A DNA stretch of 64,000 nucleotides from Sphingobium cyanobacteriorum (GCF_030580935.1 NZ_JAUQOM010000001.1:806001-870000); one strand, 5' to 3'; positions 24,344 through 33,979 are shown, numbered from the stretch's first letter. A program made the numbers and translations. Notes: a model not told the origin generated them from the letters alone.

Positions 24344-25333
24344 TCAGCGCCGCCCGGCCATGGTCCGCAGCGCGCCCAGCGCGGCACGCAACGCTTCATC
24401 AGTATCGCGGGCGACTTCTTCGCGCACCGGAACGGCAGCGGCCACCGGCATGTCGGCAATCACATGGCTGGCCGCCTGGGCCGGATTGACGCGCGATCGC
24501 AGCGCCAGGCCGCGCTCCAGCCGCTCTGTCAATTGCAGGACGGACAGGCCCTGCGTCGGCGCACGCATCGGCAGCGGTGCCAGACGTGGCTCAACCGGCG
24601 GGGGCGGGGGCGCGGGCGCTACCGCTTCCCATTTCGCCTCATCCCCTTCATCCTCCATATCCATCGGATCGGCTATTGGCGCGAACGGCGCCGCCGGGCG
24701 CAAGAATGCAGGCTGCGGCAATGCCTCATCCGCCAGCGGCATAGGCGCGTTGGGCGCGGCAAAACTGGCGACAAAACCGGGAGTCGGCAACACGGCTTCA
24801 GGCTCCGTCTCGCGATGGGCCACCAGCGAGCGGCGACCCGCTTGAGGCCGCGCAAAAATATCCACCCCATCGAAATCGCGACTGGCGAAGATCGGTGGCC
24901 GCGGTGGTGCATCAGGATGGGCATCGGCGCGGCGCAGCGACGGCGTTTCCGGCACATCGACCGGCACGGCGCGTCTGCGGGCCATGGCGGTCAGCTTGGA
25001 GAAGGCGAAACCCATAGTCTTTGCTCCCTGGGCGCTCTTGATGCGCCCTTGTTCGTCTTGGCCCTGTTCATCGTCCCTGGCCGACACCTCTTGTGGCGTG
25101 CGGCGGGTAAAACCCATCAACCCCATCATCATCAGCCCGGCGAACCCCGCCACGATCAGCCGGGCCGTCATCCCCAGCGGCGGCGCGGCAGCCGGAACCG
25201 CTTCACTCAGGCCGCTGGACGCCACGATCGTCTCGATCAGCCCGACCGGCAGGCACAGCACCAGCAATGCGACGGCCAGGCCGCCCAGCACCGCCAATAT
25301 CCTGCCTCTCCCGCTGCGAACGCCTGTTGACAC
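24344..25333 (-). CDS. membrane protein of unknown function
   Basis: A protein of about 329 residues with two membrane segments near the start (GGLAVALLVLCLPVGLIETIVA and LIVAGFAGLMMMGLMGF) and a long Pro/Ala-rich, probably disordered cytoplasmic region. A helical end (LSVLQLTERLERGLALRS) follows. No family is recognised. GTG at 25333 has GGGAACC at good distance; TTG at 25345 is the longest option. It lies 20 bases after the glycosyltransferase stop on the same strand, so it is likely co-transcribed with it. Confidence 0.65.
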   Translation of the reverse strand: MSTGVRSGRGRILAVLGGLAVALLVLCLPVGLIETIVASSGLSEAVPAAAPPLGMTARLIVAGFAGLMMMGLMGFTRRTPQEVSARDDEQGQDEQGRIKSAQGAKTMGFAFSKLTAMARRRAVPVDVPETPSLRRADAHPDAPPRPPIFASRDFDGVDIFARPQAGRRSLVAHRETEPEAVLPTPGFVASFAAPNAPMPLADEALPQPAFLRPAAPFAPIADPMDMEDEGDEAKWEAVAPAPPPPPVEPRLAPLPMRAPTQGLSVLQLTERLERGLALRSRVNPAQAASHVIADMPVAAAVPVREEVARDTDEALRAALGALRTMAGRR

Positions 25334-25352
25334 GATGGTTCCCAAAATCAGT

Positions 25353-26579
25353 TCAGGCCGCCGCCCGCGCCCCGTCAGGATGCGCCAGCAGCCGCTGGTA
25401 AACAGGTTCGTAACGCAAAATGTTTGACGACCAGTTACGCTCGCGCTCGACGAAGGCGCGCGCCACAGCGCGCCGCCCGTCCCAATTGTCGCGGTCGGCG
25501 AACAGGCCCGCCAGCGCCGCGGCGATCGCCGCCGGATCGTCGGGCGCGAACAGGGTGCCGGTCACGCCGTCCGCGATCAGTTCGCGATGGCCGCCTACGC
25601 TCGACGCGGCGACCAGCCGGCCCTGCGCCATGGCTTCCAGCGGCTTCAGCGGCGTGACCAGATCGGTCAGCCGCATCGCCTTGCGCGGATAGGCCAGCAC
25701 ATCGACCTGCGCATAATAATGTTCGACCTGATCATGCGGCACCCGGCCGACGAACATGATATGATCGGCGAAGGGGGATGCCATCGCCTGATCGCGCAAA
25801 GCCTGTTCGCATGGTCCGCCGCCCACCAGCAGCAGCTTCGCCTTCGGCCGGGCACGCACGAGTCGCGGCATCGCGGCGATCAGGTCGTCCAGCCCCTCAT
25901 AATCATAGAAGCTGCCGATGAAGCCGACCACGTCCGCCCCCGCCAGCCCCAATCTGGCGGCCAGCGCCGGATCGCGCGCCACGGGCGTGCCGAACTGGTC
26001 CAGATCGACGCCATTGGGCGACACGATGATCTTGGCCGGGTCGATCCCGCGCGCTATCAGGTCGCTGCGCAGCCCCTCGCAGATCACTGCCACCGCGTCG
26101 GCATTCCGCACGGCATGGGTTTCGAGCTGGCGCGTCAGCCAGTAGCGCGGGCTGCCCTCCGTCCCGGTGCCGTTGCCGACGGCGGCATCTTCCCAGAAGG
26201 CGCGAATCTCGTAAATCAGCGGCAGGCCATGGCGTTTCGCCACCTTCTGCGCCGCCAGGGCATTGAGCACCGGCGAATGGGCATGGATCACATCGGGCCG
26301 CCATTGCCGCACCAGCGCGTCGATCGCGTCGGCATGGGCGGAAATGTCGCGCCATTCGCGAATCAGCGGATTGCCCTCCGCCGGGGCGCCGGGCGTGCGG
26401 TGGAAGGTCAGGCCGTCGACCACCTCCTCCAGCGGTCCCTGCGCGACATGGCGGTGCCCGGTAATACCGCGCACCTCCCAGCCCTGCGCGATTTGCGCGC
26501 GCAGGATGGCGCGGGTCCGAAAGGTGTAGCCGCTGTGCAGCGGGAGGCTGTGGTCCAGCACATGGAGGATGCGAGTCAT
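25353..26579 (-). CDS. GT4 glycosyltransferase, exosortase-A-associated type
   Basis: A 408-residue GT-B glycosyltransferase (group 1/GT4). The opening RILHVLDHSLPLHSGYTFRTRAIL is the signature of the family found in exosortase-A/PEP-CTERM-type polysaccharide loci. The C-terminal donor-binding half has VGFIGSFYDYEGLDDLI, VGRVPHDQ and LVTPLKPLEAMAQGRLV with the usual acidic E. It probably adds a sugar during export-polysaccharide or protein glycan assembly. It diverges from the small membrane protein and ligase genes. No exosortase gene is in view. Confidence 0.9.
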   Translation of the reverse strand: MTRILHVLDHSLPLHSGYTFRTRAILRAQIAQGWEVRGITGHRHVAQGPLEEVVDGLTFHRTPGAPAEGNPLIREWRDISAHADAIDALVRQWRPDVIHAHSPVLNALAAQKVAKRHGLPLIYEIRAFWEDAAVGNGTGTEGSPRYWLTRQLETHAVRNADAVAVICEGLRSDLIARGIDPAKIIVSPNGVDLDQFGTPVARDPALAARLGLAGADVVGFIGSFYDYEGLDDLIAAMPRLVRARPKAKLLLVGGGPCEQALRDQAMASPFADHIMFVGRVPHDQVEHYYAQVDVLAYPRKAMRLTDLVTPLKPLEAMAQGRLVAASSVGGHRELIADGVTGTLFAPDDPAAIAAALAGLFADRDNWDGRRAVARAFVERERNWSSNILRYEPVYQRLLAHPDGARAAA

Positions 26580-26647
26580 AGCCTCATCTGTCTGCCGGAA
26601 AAGGTTTAACGGCCCGTCAACTCTGTCGCGTTAGGGACGAAGGCCAG

Positions 26648-26785
26648 ATGATCGACGCTCTCTCCCTGCTGATCAGCCATGGCGTGATCCTGCTCGCCGC
26701 GTGGCGCCTGTTGCCGCGCGCCGATCTCGATCGCGATCCAGAGCCGGGCAGCCCAGAATCAGCGGGGCCACGGCAGGATGCGTGA
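26648..26785 (+). CDS. 45-residue membrane peptide overlapping the ligase gene
   Basis: A short ORF encoding MIDALSLLISHGVILLAAWR and then an acidic, proline-containing tail. It has one hydrophobic segment. Its last 8 bases overlap the start of the O-glycosylation ligase, suggesting coupling. No strong Shine-Dalgarno is seen (AGGCC lies close to the ATG). Nothing is known of its role; existence as a protein is plausible, not certain. Confidence 0.5.
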   Translation: MIDALSLLISHGVILLAAWRLLPRADLDRDPEPGSPESAGPRQDA

Positions 26786-28142
26786 CCTCTTCTTCCTCGC
26801 CTTTCTGGGCGTGTTCGGGCTGATGGGCCTGCGCCGGCCGTTCCTGCTGGTCGCGGTCTATTGCTATATCGACATCGTCTCGCCGCAACGGCTCTCCTAT
26901 GTGCTGCTCAACGCCATTCCCATTTCCGCCATGGCCTTTGCCGCCATGGTCGGCTCCTGGCTGCTGCTCGATGACAAGAAGGATTGCCGATTCTCGGCGC
27001 GACAGGGGCTGATGCTGATTCTGGTGGCCTGGTGCGGCTACACCACGATGACCGCCGACTTCCCGGTCGAAGCGCTGACCAAATGGAACTGGGTGTGGAA
27101 AGCGATCATCGCCGGCATATTCCTGCCGCTGGTGCTGCGCACCCGGCTGCGGATCGAGGCGCTGACCGTGTTCATGATCCTGTGCGCCAGCACCATCATC
27201 ATCAATGGCGGCATGAAAACCGCCCTGTCGGGCGGCGGCTATGGCGTGCTCAACCTGATGGTGGAAAATAACAGCGGTCTTTACGAAGGCAGCATCATTT
27301 CCTGCGTCGCCATTTCTCTTATTCCGCTGATTCTCTGGCTCACCAATCATGGCACCATCTTCCCGCCCGACTGGCGGGTGAAGGGTTTCTGCTACGCCCT
27401 CTGCCTCGCCTGCATGTTGATGCCGATCGGTACGGAAGCGCGCACCGGCCTCGTCTGCCTCGTCATCCTGATGGGCATGATGCTGGTGCGGTCGAAGCGC
27501 AAATTCATCTACGGCCCGCTCATCGCGGTGGCCGCGCTCGCCTCCATCCCCTTCCTGCCCGCCAGCTTCACCCAGCGGATGCAGACGATCGAAAACCACC
27601 AGGGCGACGAAAGCGCCGCCACCCGCGTCGCCGTGTGGATGTGGACGCTCGATTATGTGAAGGCCCATCCAGGCGGCGGCGGCTTCGACAATTATCTCCA
27701 GAACAGCTTCACCTATTTCGCCCAGAGCACCATCACCGATGGCGGCGGCACGCGCGTCGAACGCCGCCTCGTCACTGACAAGGGCCGCGCCTATCACAGC
27801 GCCTATTTCGAAATGCTGGGCGAACAGGGCTATTTCGGTTTCGCCCTCTGGGTGCTGATCCACCTGATCTGCTTCATCCGCACCGAATCGATCCGTCGCT
27901 TCTACCGCAAGCGCGACGGCCCCGATGAAGCCTGGATCGCGCCCTACGCCTCCGCACTGCAACAGGGCCATGTCACCTACATGATCGGATCGCTGTTCGT
28001 GGGCATCGCCTACCAGCCGTTCATCTTCATGATGCTCGCGCTCCAGATCGGGCTGGACACCTACCTTACCCGGCTGCGCAAGACTGCCGCCAAACGCGAT
28101 CTTGCCGCCACGCTCGTCGCGCGTCAGGGTGCGGTGGCATGA
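26778..28142 (+). CDS. O-glycosylation ligase, exosortase-A-associated (Wzy/WaaL-like)
   Basis: A 454-residue polytopic membrane protein with about ten segments. It matches the putative O-glycosylation ligase family found with exosortase A: FLGVFGLMGLRRPFLLVAVYCYIDIVSPQRLSY at the start, the loop MVENNSGLYEGSIISCVAISLIP, TEARTGLVCL, and the large periplasmic loop with HPGGGGFDNYLQNSF and YHSAYFEMLGEQGYFGF. It would join glycan units or transfer glycan to an acceptor. The start overlaps the 45-residue ORF and the stop overlaps the next gene (ATGA). Confidence 0.9.
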   Translation: MRDLFFLAFLGVFGLMGLRRPFLLVAVYCYIDIVSPQRLSYVLLNAIPISAMAFAAMVGSWLLLDDKKDCRFSARQGLMLILVAWCGYTTMTADFPVEALTKWNWVWKAIIAGIFLPLVLRTRLRIEALTVFMILCASTIIINGGMKTALSGGGYGVLNLMVENNSGLYEGSIISCVAISLIPLILWLTNHGTIFPPDWRVKGFCYALCLACMLMPIGTEARTGLVCLVILMGMMLVRSKRKFIYGPLIAVAALASIPFLPASFTQRMQTIENHQGDESAATRVAVWMWTLDYVKAHPGGGGFDNYLQNSFTYFAQSTITDGGGTRVERRLVTDKGRAYHSAYFEMLGEQGYFGFALWVLIHLICFIRTESIRRFYRKRDGPDEAWIAPYASALQQGHVTYMIGSLFVGIAYQPFIFMMLALQIGLDTYLTRLRKTAAKRDLAATLVARQGAVA

Positions 28143-28846
28143 ACGGTGAATTGCGCGCGCTGGGCCTGGCTCATGGCCTGCTGCTCGGACTGCTGCTCGC
28201 CTCCCCCATGGTCGCTCCCGGCCTGCTGCCCTGGGGCATCGATGCCTTGCTGCTGGTCGGCGGCTTCGAATTGCGGCTCGCCGATCGCCGCTTCACCCTG
28301 CGTCCAGGCGTCCGGGACTGGTTCAGTCATATCCGCATGGCGCCTGCCCGGCTCATCCGCTGGGTCGCGGCTGCCGTGGTTGCCCTGATCGCCGGGCGTG
28401 CCGACCTCGCCATAGCCATCATGCTGGCCGCCCTGGCCTGCGAACTGCTTGCCTATCCGCTTGGCACCCTGCTGTTTTGCCGGCGGACGCTGCCGGCTAC
28501 CGTCGCGATCCTGATGCTGCTGATCGCTGCGGCGGGCCTGCCGGGTCCGGCCATGCTGCACCTCGTCGCCAGCTTCCTTGCCGGGGTGATGGCCTGCATG
28601 GTCTGGCTGCGCGGCCCCGATGGGGAACCGCGCACCCTGGCGATTGCGCTGGGCGGCGGCCTGTCCGCGGCCGCCACAGCCCTGTATTTCCCGGAAGCCC
28701 GGCCCTTTGCCGCGCCGGGCTTCACGATCTGCATGCTATGGACGCTGGCCCATCTGTCGGTCTTGCGCCGTCCGATCATGCCCTGGCATTTGAGCGGAGC
28801 GCCAGTCAGGCCGCTATCGACTGTGCTTCGCTTATTGCGGCCTTGA
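28139..28846 (+). CDS. polytopic membrane protein of the glycan locus
   Basis: A 235-residue hydrophobic protein with about six segments (HGLLLGLLLASPMVAPGLL, WVAAAVVALIAGRADLAIAIMLAALA, ATVAILMLLIAAAGLPG and others) and no recognised domain. Its ATG overlaps the ligase stop, so the two are translated together. Its last 41 bases overlap the end of the PfpI-family gene on the other strand. Confidence 0.65.
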   Translation: MNGELRALGLAHGLLLGLLLASPMVAPGLLPWGIDALLLVGGFELRLADRRFTLRPGVRDWFSHIRMAPARLIRWVAAAVVALIAGRADLAIAIMLAALACELLAYPLGTLLFCRRTLPATVAILMLLIAAAGLPGPAMLHLVASFLAGVMACMVWLRGPDGEPRTLAIALGGGLSAAATALYFPEARPFAAPGFTICMLWTLAHLSVLRRPIMPWHLSGAPVRPLSTVLRLLRP

Positions 28847-29360
28847 ACGCTTCAACGAAGGCAGGAATGTCGTCAGGCTTGCGGCTGGTGATGATGGGGC
28901 CGTCGACCACGACCGCCTGATCCACCACCTTGGCGCCTGCATTGCGAAGGTCGGTGCGGACCGAAGGCCAGGACGTGACCGTCCGGCCCGCCACCACGCC
29001 GGCCTCCACCAACAGCCATGGCGCGTGACAGATCGCGGCAACCGGCTTGCCCGCTTCGACAAACGCCCGCACGATCTCCATCGCCCTCTCATCCGTCCTC
29101 AGCGTGTCGGGATTGGCAACGCCACCGGGCAGGACAAGCCCGTCATATTCCTCGACCCTCACCGCCTCCAGCATGATGTTGGGCGTGATGCTGTCGCCTT
29201 TCTCGTCATGTTTCATGCCCTGGATCGGCTGGATATCGGGCGAGGCGAGAACGACCTCCGCTCCGGCGTCCAGCAGGGCCTGGCGCGGATCGAACAGTTC
29301 GGATTGCTCGAACCCGTCGGTTGCGACGATCAGGATGCGACTTTCGGTGATTGCGGGCAT
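28806..29360 (-). CDS. DJ-1/PfpI family protein
   Basis: A 184-residue PfpI-family protein related to general-stress deglycases and class I glutamine-amidotransferase-like proteins. The elbow nucleophile is Cys111 in VAAICHAPWLL, Glu18 lies in ATDGFEQSE, and LVLPGGVANPD is conserved. Function in these proteins is debated (protein/nucleotide repair from glycation). ATG at 29360 is preferred because AAGGAG precedes it; ATG at 29375 is longer. Its C-terminal codons overlap the convergent membrane protein gene. Confidence 0.92.
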   Translation of the reverse strand: MPAITESRILIVATDGFEQSELFDPRQALLDAGAEVVLASPDIQPIQGMKHDEKGDSITPNIMLEAVRVEEYDGLVLPGGVANPDTLRTDERAMEIVRAFVEAGKPVAAICHAPWLLVEAGVVAGRTVTSWPSVRTDLRNAGAKVVDQAVVVDGPIITSRKPDDIPAFVEAFKAAISEAQSIAA

Positions 29361-29461
29361 GGATGACTCCTTCATGGGGGGAGAGGCCCTAACCGACAGC
29401 CACCGGGGAAGTTGCGGAACGAAGCGATGAACGACGGGTTTTCGGCCATGAGAAGGACAAG

Positions 29462-30469
29462 ATGGCCAACAGCAATATCCTGCATGCGGACGATACGGTT
29501 GCCGGAATCACCCGCCGCGCACTGAAGCACGGCTGGGCTTATCGGGACGCGGATGGTCGCCGCATCACCGACCGGGACGAAATCGACCGGCTGAACGCCA
29601 TCGCCCTGCCACCCGCCTATCGCGACTGCTGGTTCTGCCCCTCCCCCTTTGGCCATATCCAGGCGATCGGCTATGATGATCGCGGCCGCAAACAATATCG
29701 CTATCACCCGGACTTTCGCGCCGCGCGTGAAGCGGAAAAATATGCCGGCTGCCCCGATTTCGGCCGCGCCCTGCCGAAACTGCGCGCCCGGCTGGAGGCC
29801 GACCTGTCGCGGCGCGGGCTGCGCAAGGACCGCACCATCGCCGCGGTCGTGCGCCTGCTCGACCTGGCGAAGCTGCGTGTCGGCAACGAACATTATGCCA
29901 CCACCAACAAGAGTTTCGGCGCGACCACGCTGCGCCGCCGTCATGTCGACCTGAACGGCCGGTCGCTGACGCTGCGCTTTCGCGCCAAGTCGGGCAAGGA
30001 ACAGCAGCAGACGATCACCGACACCCGCCTGCTGCGCTTCGTGCGCCAGATGCAGGATCTGCCCGGCCAGCATCTTTTCCAATATCTGGATGAGGACGGC
30101 AATGCCCGCCCGGTCACATCAAGTGACGTCAACGCCTATATCGCCGATGCCATGGGCGGCCCTTTCACCGCCAAACATTTCCGCACCTGGGGCGCGTCCA
30201 CCATCGCGTTCGAAGCACTCGCTACCGGCCATGTCTCGATGAAGGAATTGCTCGATCCGGTCGCGCGGGCGCTGGGCAACACCCCGGCGATCAGCCGCAA
30301 AAGCTATATCCACCCCGCCCTCATCGCCCTGTGCAAGGACGGGCAGGATGACTGGCGCGCCGGGCTGCGCCTGCCGCGCCGGACCCGCTATCTGACGCGC
30401 GAGGAACGCGGCCTGATCGCCTTCCTCGATTCCATCGCGGCCTGCACGCCCCTTGCGGTCGCGGCCTGA
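29462..30469 (+). CDS. DNA topoisomerase IB (poxvirus-like)
   Basis: A 335-residue type IB topoisomerase that relaxes supercoils through a 3'-phosphotyrosine. The active-site set is present: LLDLAKLRVGNE (Arg), TLRFRAKSGKE (Lys), KHFRTWGAS (Arg/His region) and SRKSYIHPAL with Tyr282 as the nucleophile. The N-terminal domain has WAYRDADGRRITD and PPAYRDCWFCPSPFGHIQA. AGAAGGACAAG precedes the ATG. It diverges from the PfpI gene and is followed 17 bases later by MscS. Confidence 0.95.
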   Translation: MANSNILHADDTVAGITRRALKHGWAYRDADGRRITDRDEIDRLNAIALPPAYRDCWFCPSPFGHIQAIGYDDRGRKQYRYHPDFRAAREAEKYAGCPDFGRALPKLRARLEADLSRRGLRKDRTIAAVVRLLDLAKLRVGNEHYATTNKSFGATTLRRRHVDLNGRSLTLRFRAKSGKEQQQTITDTRLLRFVRQMQDLPGQHLFQYLDEDGNARPVTSSDVNAYIADAMGGPFTAKHFRTWGASTIAFEALATGHVSMKELLDPVARALGNTPAISRKSYIHPALIALCKDGQDDWRAGLRLPRRTRYLTREERGLIAFLDSIAACTPLAVAA

Positions 30470-30486
30470 TTCAGCAAAACGGACCC

Positions 30487-31644
30487 ATGGCTGACAAGAA
30501 AGACACCTCCCTCCCCGCCATCCAGGTAAAGGCGCCCAACCTCGCCGAAATGTGGCACAGCACCATCGCCTGGTTTCAGGTCCATTATGTGCAGATATTG
30601 ATTGCGGTCGGCGCGGCCATCCTCATCTATCTGGGGCTGGCGGCGCTGCGCGAACTGGGCAAGCGCCACCGCGGCGAACGCGGCGACGCACTCGGCTACA
30701 CTAATGTGCTCAGCCGCGCGGCGGCGCGCACCACCCATTATTTCATGGTGCTGGTCGCGGCCCGGCTGGTGGTGGGCTATGCCGACGCGCCTGCCTCGCT
30801 CCACCGCACCGTCGCCTTCCTCTTCACCATCGCCGCCGTATTGCAGGCGGCGCTGTGGGCGCGCGAGATCATCCTGGGCCTGATCGAGCGCAAGACGCTG
30901 GCCGAAGATGGCGGGGGCGAAACGCTGGCCAACGCCATGGGCCTCATCCGCCTCCTCGTCAGCTTCGCGCTGTTCGCGATCGCAGCGATCGTGGTGCTCG
31001 ACAATCTGGGCGTCAACGTCACCGGCCTGGTCGCGGGCCTGGGCATCGGCGGCATCGCCATCGGCCTCGCCGCGCAGGGCATCTTCTCCGACCTGTTCGC
31101 CGCGCTCTCCATCATCTTCGACAAGCCTTTCCGCCGGGGCGAGATCATCACCTATGACCTCACCACCGCACGGGTCGAAAAGATCGGCCTCAAAAGCACC
31201 CGGCTGCGTGCCATGAGCGGCGAGAAGAAGGTGATTTCCAACGCCAATCTGCTGCAAAAGGAAATCACCAGCCTCCAGACCCTGACCCAGCGCCGCGTCA
31301 CCTACGCGATCGGCATCATCTACCAGACGCCGGAAGAAAAAGCGGAGGCGATCCCGGCGATGCTGCAAGAGATCGTCGAGGCGGAAGGGCTGATCTTCGT
31401 CAACGCCGGCATCATCGCCTTCGGCGCCAGCAGCCTCGACTATCAGCTCAATTTCGACGTGCCCGACCCCGACCATCATGATTATTTCATGATGCGCCAC
31501 CGCATCGGCCTCGCCATCTGGAAAAAGTTCAACGCCGAAGGGATCGAGTTCGCCTATCCCACCCAGACCAGCTTCACCGCCGCACCCGACGGGCGGGCGA
31601 TCATGCCCTATGCGGAAGTGCATCCGGTAGGGAGCCAGGGTTGA
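30487..31644 (+). CDS. MscS-family mechanosensitive channel
   Basis: A 385-residue small-conductance mechanosensitive channel that vents solutes on hypo-osmotic shock. Four or five membrane segments are visible. The pore helix region is VTGLVAGLGIGGIAIGLAAQGIFSDLFAALSIIFDKPFRRGE, followed by the beta domain (VEKIGLKSTRLRAMSGEKKVISNANL) and a mixed C-terminal vestibule. It lies just downstream of topoisomerase IB. Confidence 0.94.
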   Translation: MADKKDTSLPAIQVKAPNLAEMWHSTIAWFQVHYVQILIAVGAAILIYLGLAALRELGKRHRGERGDALGYTNVLSRAAARTTHYFMVLVAARLVVGYADAPASLHRTVAFLFTIAAVLQAALWAREIILGLIERKTLAEDGGGETLANAMGLIRLLVSFALFAIAAIVVLDNLGVNVTGLVAGLGIGGIAIGLAAQGIFSDLFAALSIIFDKPFRRGEIITYDLTTARVEKIGLKSTRLRAMSGEKKVISNANLLQKEITSLQTLTQRRVTYAIGIIYQTPEEKAEAIPAMLQEIVEAEGLIFVNAGIIAFGASSLDYQLNFDVPDPDHHDYFMMRHRIGLAIWKKFNAEGIEFAYPTQTSFTAAPDGRAIMPYAEVHPVGSQG

Positions 31645-31693
31645 GCATGCGCGTAAAAAGCCACTGGCAATAGGGCAAGGCACCACGGTCATT

Positions 31694-31724
31694 ACAAAAA
31701 AGCTCCCGGACTTGTCCGGGAGCT
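31694..31724 (-). terminator. Rho-independent terminator of the tailspike-like gene
   Basis: Read on the minus strand, AGCTCCCGGA, a short CAAG loop and TCCGGGAGCT form a perfect 10-bp stem followed by TTTTTTGTAA. This is a textbook intrinsic terminator, placed 39 bases after the tailspike-like gene's stop. Confidence 0.85.
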
Positions 31725-31762
31725 CAAAGATTTGTTCGACACTGTTATACTTACGGCACATA

Positions 31763-33949
31763 TCAGCTCTGCGTACCTACAACCGCCCCATCGGTGCTGG
31801 ATGTCGGAGCAGAATTCTTGATCCGCAACTTGCCTGACGTATCAACCCACATGTGGTAAGCACCAAGCCTTAGATGCTGCGTATTCCAGCCGCCGTTGGG
31901 AATCCACACACATCCCGCGCCGGTTGGCGAAATCACCATGTCGCCGTTGGTCGCTCCTTCCGCCTTAATTTCGACGTAAGATACCCCCTTGCGAACCAGA
32001 AGGCTCGTATCGCCGTTGGCGATATGGCCGAAACGCGCAACGGTATTGCCATTAGCCCTTAGGCGAACCAGGCCTCCCCCCTTGGTCGCAACATCCACGC
32101 CGATGTCGGTATCTGTTCCTATCGGTTGAAGCGAAGCCGGGGCACCGGCGATGGCCGCCGACGCCTGCAAATAATTGACAGCCTGCGCCGGCACTTTCTG
32201 CATGATCGATTGTTCAGCTGCCGCTGATCCTGTGCTGACAAGAGGACAGCTTCCGCTATTGTCGATCGTCGGCGGAATGGCAAAGCGGACGACCGATCCC
32301 GTCACGACATCAGTCGCACCGCTGCCTCCGCTCTGGTTGAGACGTTCATAATAGGCCCGACCGATGTCTACGACGCCATTTGCCTTTTCCACTTTGATTG
32401 CCGCGCCGGGAACCGCCTGGACATGATGCCCCGCAATGCTAAACCTTGGGCCGTTACCGGAGTCACTGTTGGCAGGCGCGTAGACGCTGTAGGCTCCCGC
32501 AAGCGGAACGCCATGATCGGTCACGCTCTCATGCTGGCTGTTCAGGGCTGCGATATCCCCGGTGAAGCCGTTGCTCTCGATCCAAAGGCCGTACTGACAA
32601 AAATCAGCAACTATACTGCCCGCAGTGAATTTGCTCGTTGAACCAGAGCCTGTCTTAAAATGAAAGAGAGATCGGCCACCAAGGCAAAATATGCGATCAA
32701 CAAATGGAGTATCGACCCTACCGAATATAAAGAAATCCGTCGATTCTTGCTGGTAGCTCATGATCTTATTATGATTGCTCCAGTAAGTCCATGCATGAAC
32801 ACCAACTATATGGGGCACATCCTGGCTATCGTCGATCGTGACGATATTTTTGAAAAATTGTCCGTATAGGCCATTAACACGGAGCCTCCCGGAGCTTACG
32901 GAATTCAGGAATTGATTGCATCGGAGAGCGTAAACATTCTCAATGAAGAATTCTCCAAGCATGTTATCGCATTTTATGATATGCGGATAATTAGTCGGTG
33001 ACCAAGTTCCCGATAAATCTTCATTATGCTCTTGGAAAAAAGCCACGTTACTGAAACCTGAACCGCGCACCGGGTAATCATATACGTCTGGACTTACCTG
33101 CAGCCGTTTGAATGTGAACGGTGTAATGTTCGGATCAGTAACCTTGAACCAGGTGCCAGATTTGATGTCAGGACCAACGTTAAATCCCGTACCGACGAAA
33201 AGCATTGCACATTTGTCGATAACTACCGGACTATCGATCAGATACACGCCCTGTGGAACCTGCACTATGACGGTAGGATAGTCCCCGGCCGCTATTTCCG
33301 CCGCAATTGTATCATGAAGTTCCTGAATATCCGGCCCGGCATCAACCATGCCGTTCGCTGGCGCATCCAAGATGACCGTAAACACAGGCGCGCTCAGAAA
33401 CGACTTGGTCTCGACGCCAGCCGTCCCGCTGCTCTTCCCGCCGGCGGCATCCATGACCCAGGAAGCCAGTTCGGCAGGCACAGGACAGCTATACAGCAGC
33501 TCCGCCTTGCAGTCATTTTTGCGATAGACGGCGCGATGACAGCCGGTAATCACGGAAAAATAAGCGCCGTCAGCCAACACATCGAGGGCAGATGCAACAT
33601 CTGCAAAAGGCATCGCAATCGCGCGCGCGGTGTTGAGAAAACCCGCCGTCTGAAATTCTGCCACAAGACCATCGACGACACCTGGCAGATAGGGATCGGC
33701 TTCGATCAACGTCGTTCCATGTCCATCCTGAAGCACGACCCGATACATTTTGGAAACATCGAGGAAGATAGATGGCCATTCTCCCGTCGATTCCGGCCCG
33801 ACAGGATTAGGCAAAGTGACATCCTTAGCCGAATCCGCATAAACCGATTGCAGTTCACTCGTGCCCATGCGGTAGAATAGGATACTCAAATTATTGGCAT
33901 CTACTTCAATACCATCGTTACAAACTGATGATGACGAATAGCTATGCAT
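31763..33949 (-). CDS. phage tailspike-like beta-helix protein (orphan, possible depolymerase)
   Basis: A 728-residue protein built like a phage receptor-binding tailspike. Its N-terminal module (SVYADSAKDVTLPNPVG, then STGEWPSIFLDVSKMYRVVL) is typical of phage tail fibres. A pectate-lyase-3 type beta-helix starts near 210 (TVIVQVPQGVYLIDSPVVID..LFVGTGF) and covers the middle. The C-terminus (LRLGAYHMWVDTSGKLRIKN) is another common tail-fibre module. It would bind or cleave surface polysaccharide. No catalytic residues could be assigned. No other phage gene is near. AGGAGG precedes the ATG. The gene is clearly AT-richer than its neighbours (26 of 60 bases GC at 32701-32760) and has its own terminator and SOS-type promoter. 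Confidence 0.85.
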   Translation of the reverse strand: MHSYSSSSVCNDGIEVDANNLSILFYRMGTSELQSVYADSAKDVTLPNPVGPESTGEWPSIFLDVSKMYRVVLQDGHGTTLIEADPYLPGVVDGLVAEFQTAGFLNTARAIAMPFADVASALDVLADGAYFSVITGCHRAVYRKNDCKAELLYSCPVPAELASWVMDAAGGKSSGTAGVETKSFLSAPVFTVILDAPANGMVDAGPDIQELHDTIAAEIAAGDYPTVIVQVPQGVYLIDSPVVIDKCAMLFVGTGFNVGPDIKSGTWFKVTDPNITPFTFKRLQVSPDVYDYPVRGSGFSNVAFFQEHNEDLSGTWSPTNYPHIIKCDNMLGEFFIENVYALRCNQFLNSVSSGRLRVNGLYGQFFKNIVTIDDSQDVPHIVGVHAWTYWSNHNKIMSYQQESTDFFIFGRVDTPFVDRIFCLGGRSLFHFKTGSGSTSKFTAGSIVADFCQYGLWIESNGFTGDIAALNSQHESVTDHGVPLAGAYSVYAPANSDSGNGPRFSIAGHHVQAVPGAAIKVEKANGVVDIGRAYYERLNQSGGSGATDVVTGSVVRFAIPPTIDNSGSCPLVSTGSAAAEQSIMQKVPAQAVNYLQASAAIAGAPASLQPIGTDTDIGVDVATKGGGLVRLRANGNTVARFGHIANGDTSLLVRKGVSYVEIKAEGATNGDMVISPTGAGCVWIPNGGWNTQHLRLGAYHMWVDTSGKLRIKNSAPTSSTDGAVVGTQS

Positions 33950-33979
33950 GACCTGCCTCCTGAAATATGAATCCCGTTC

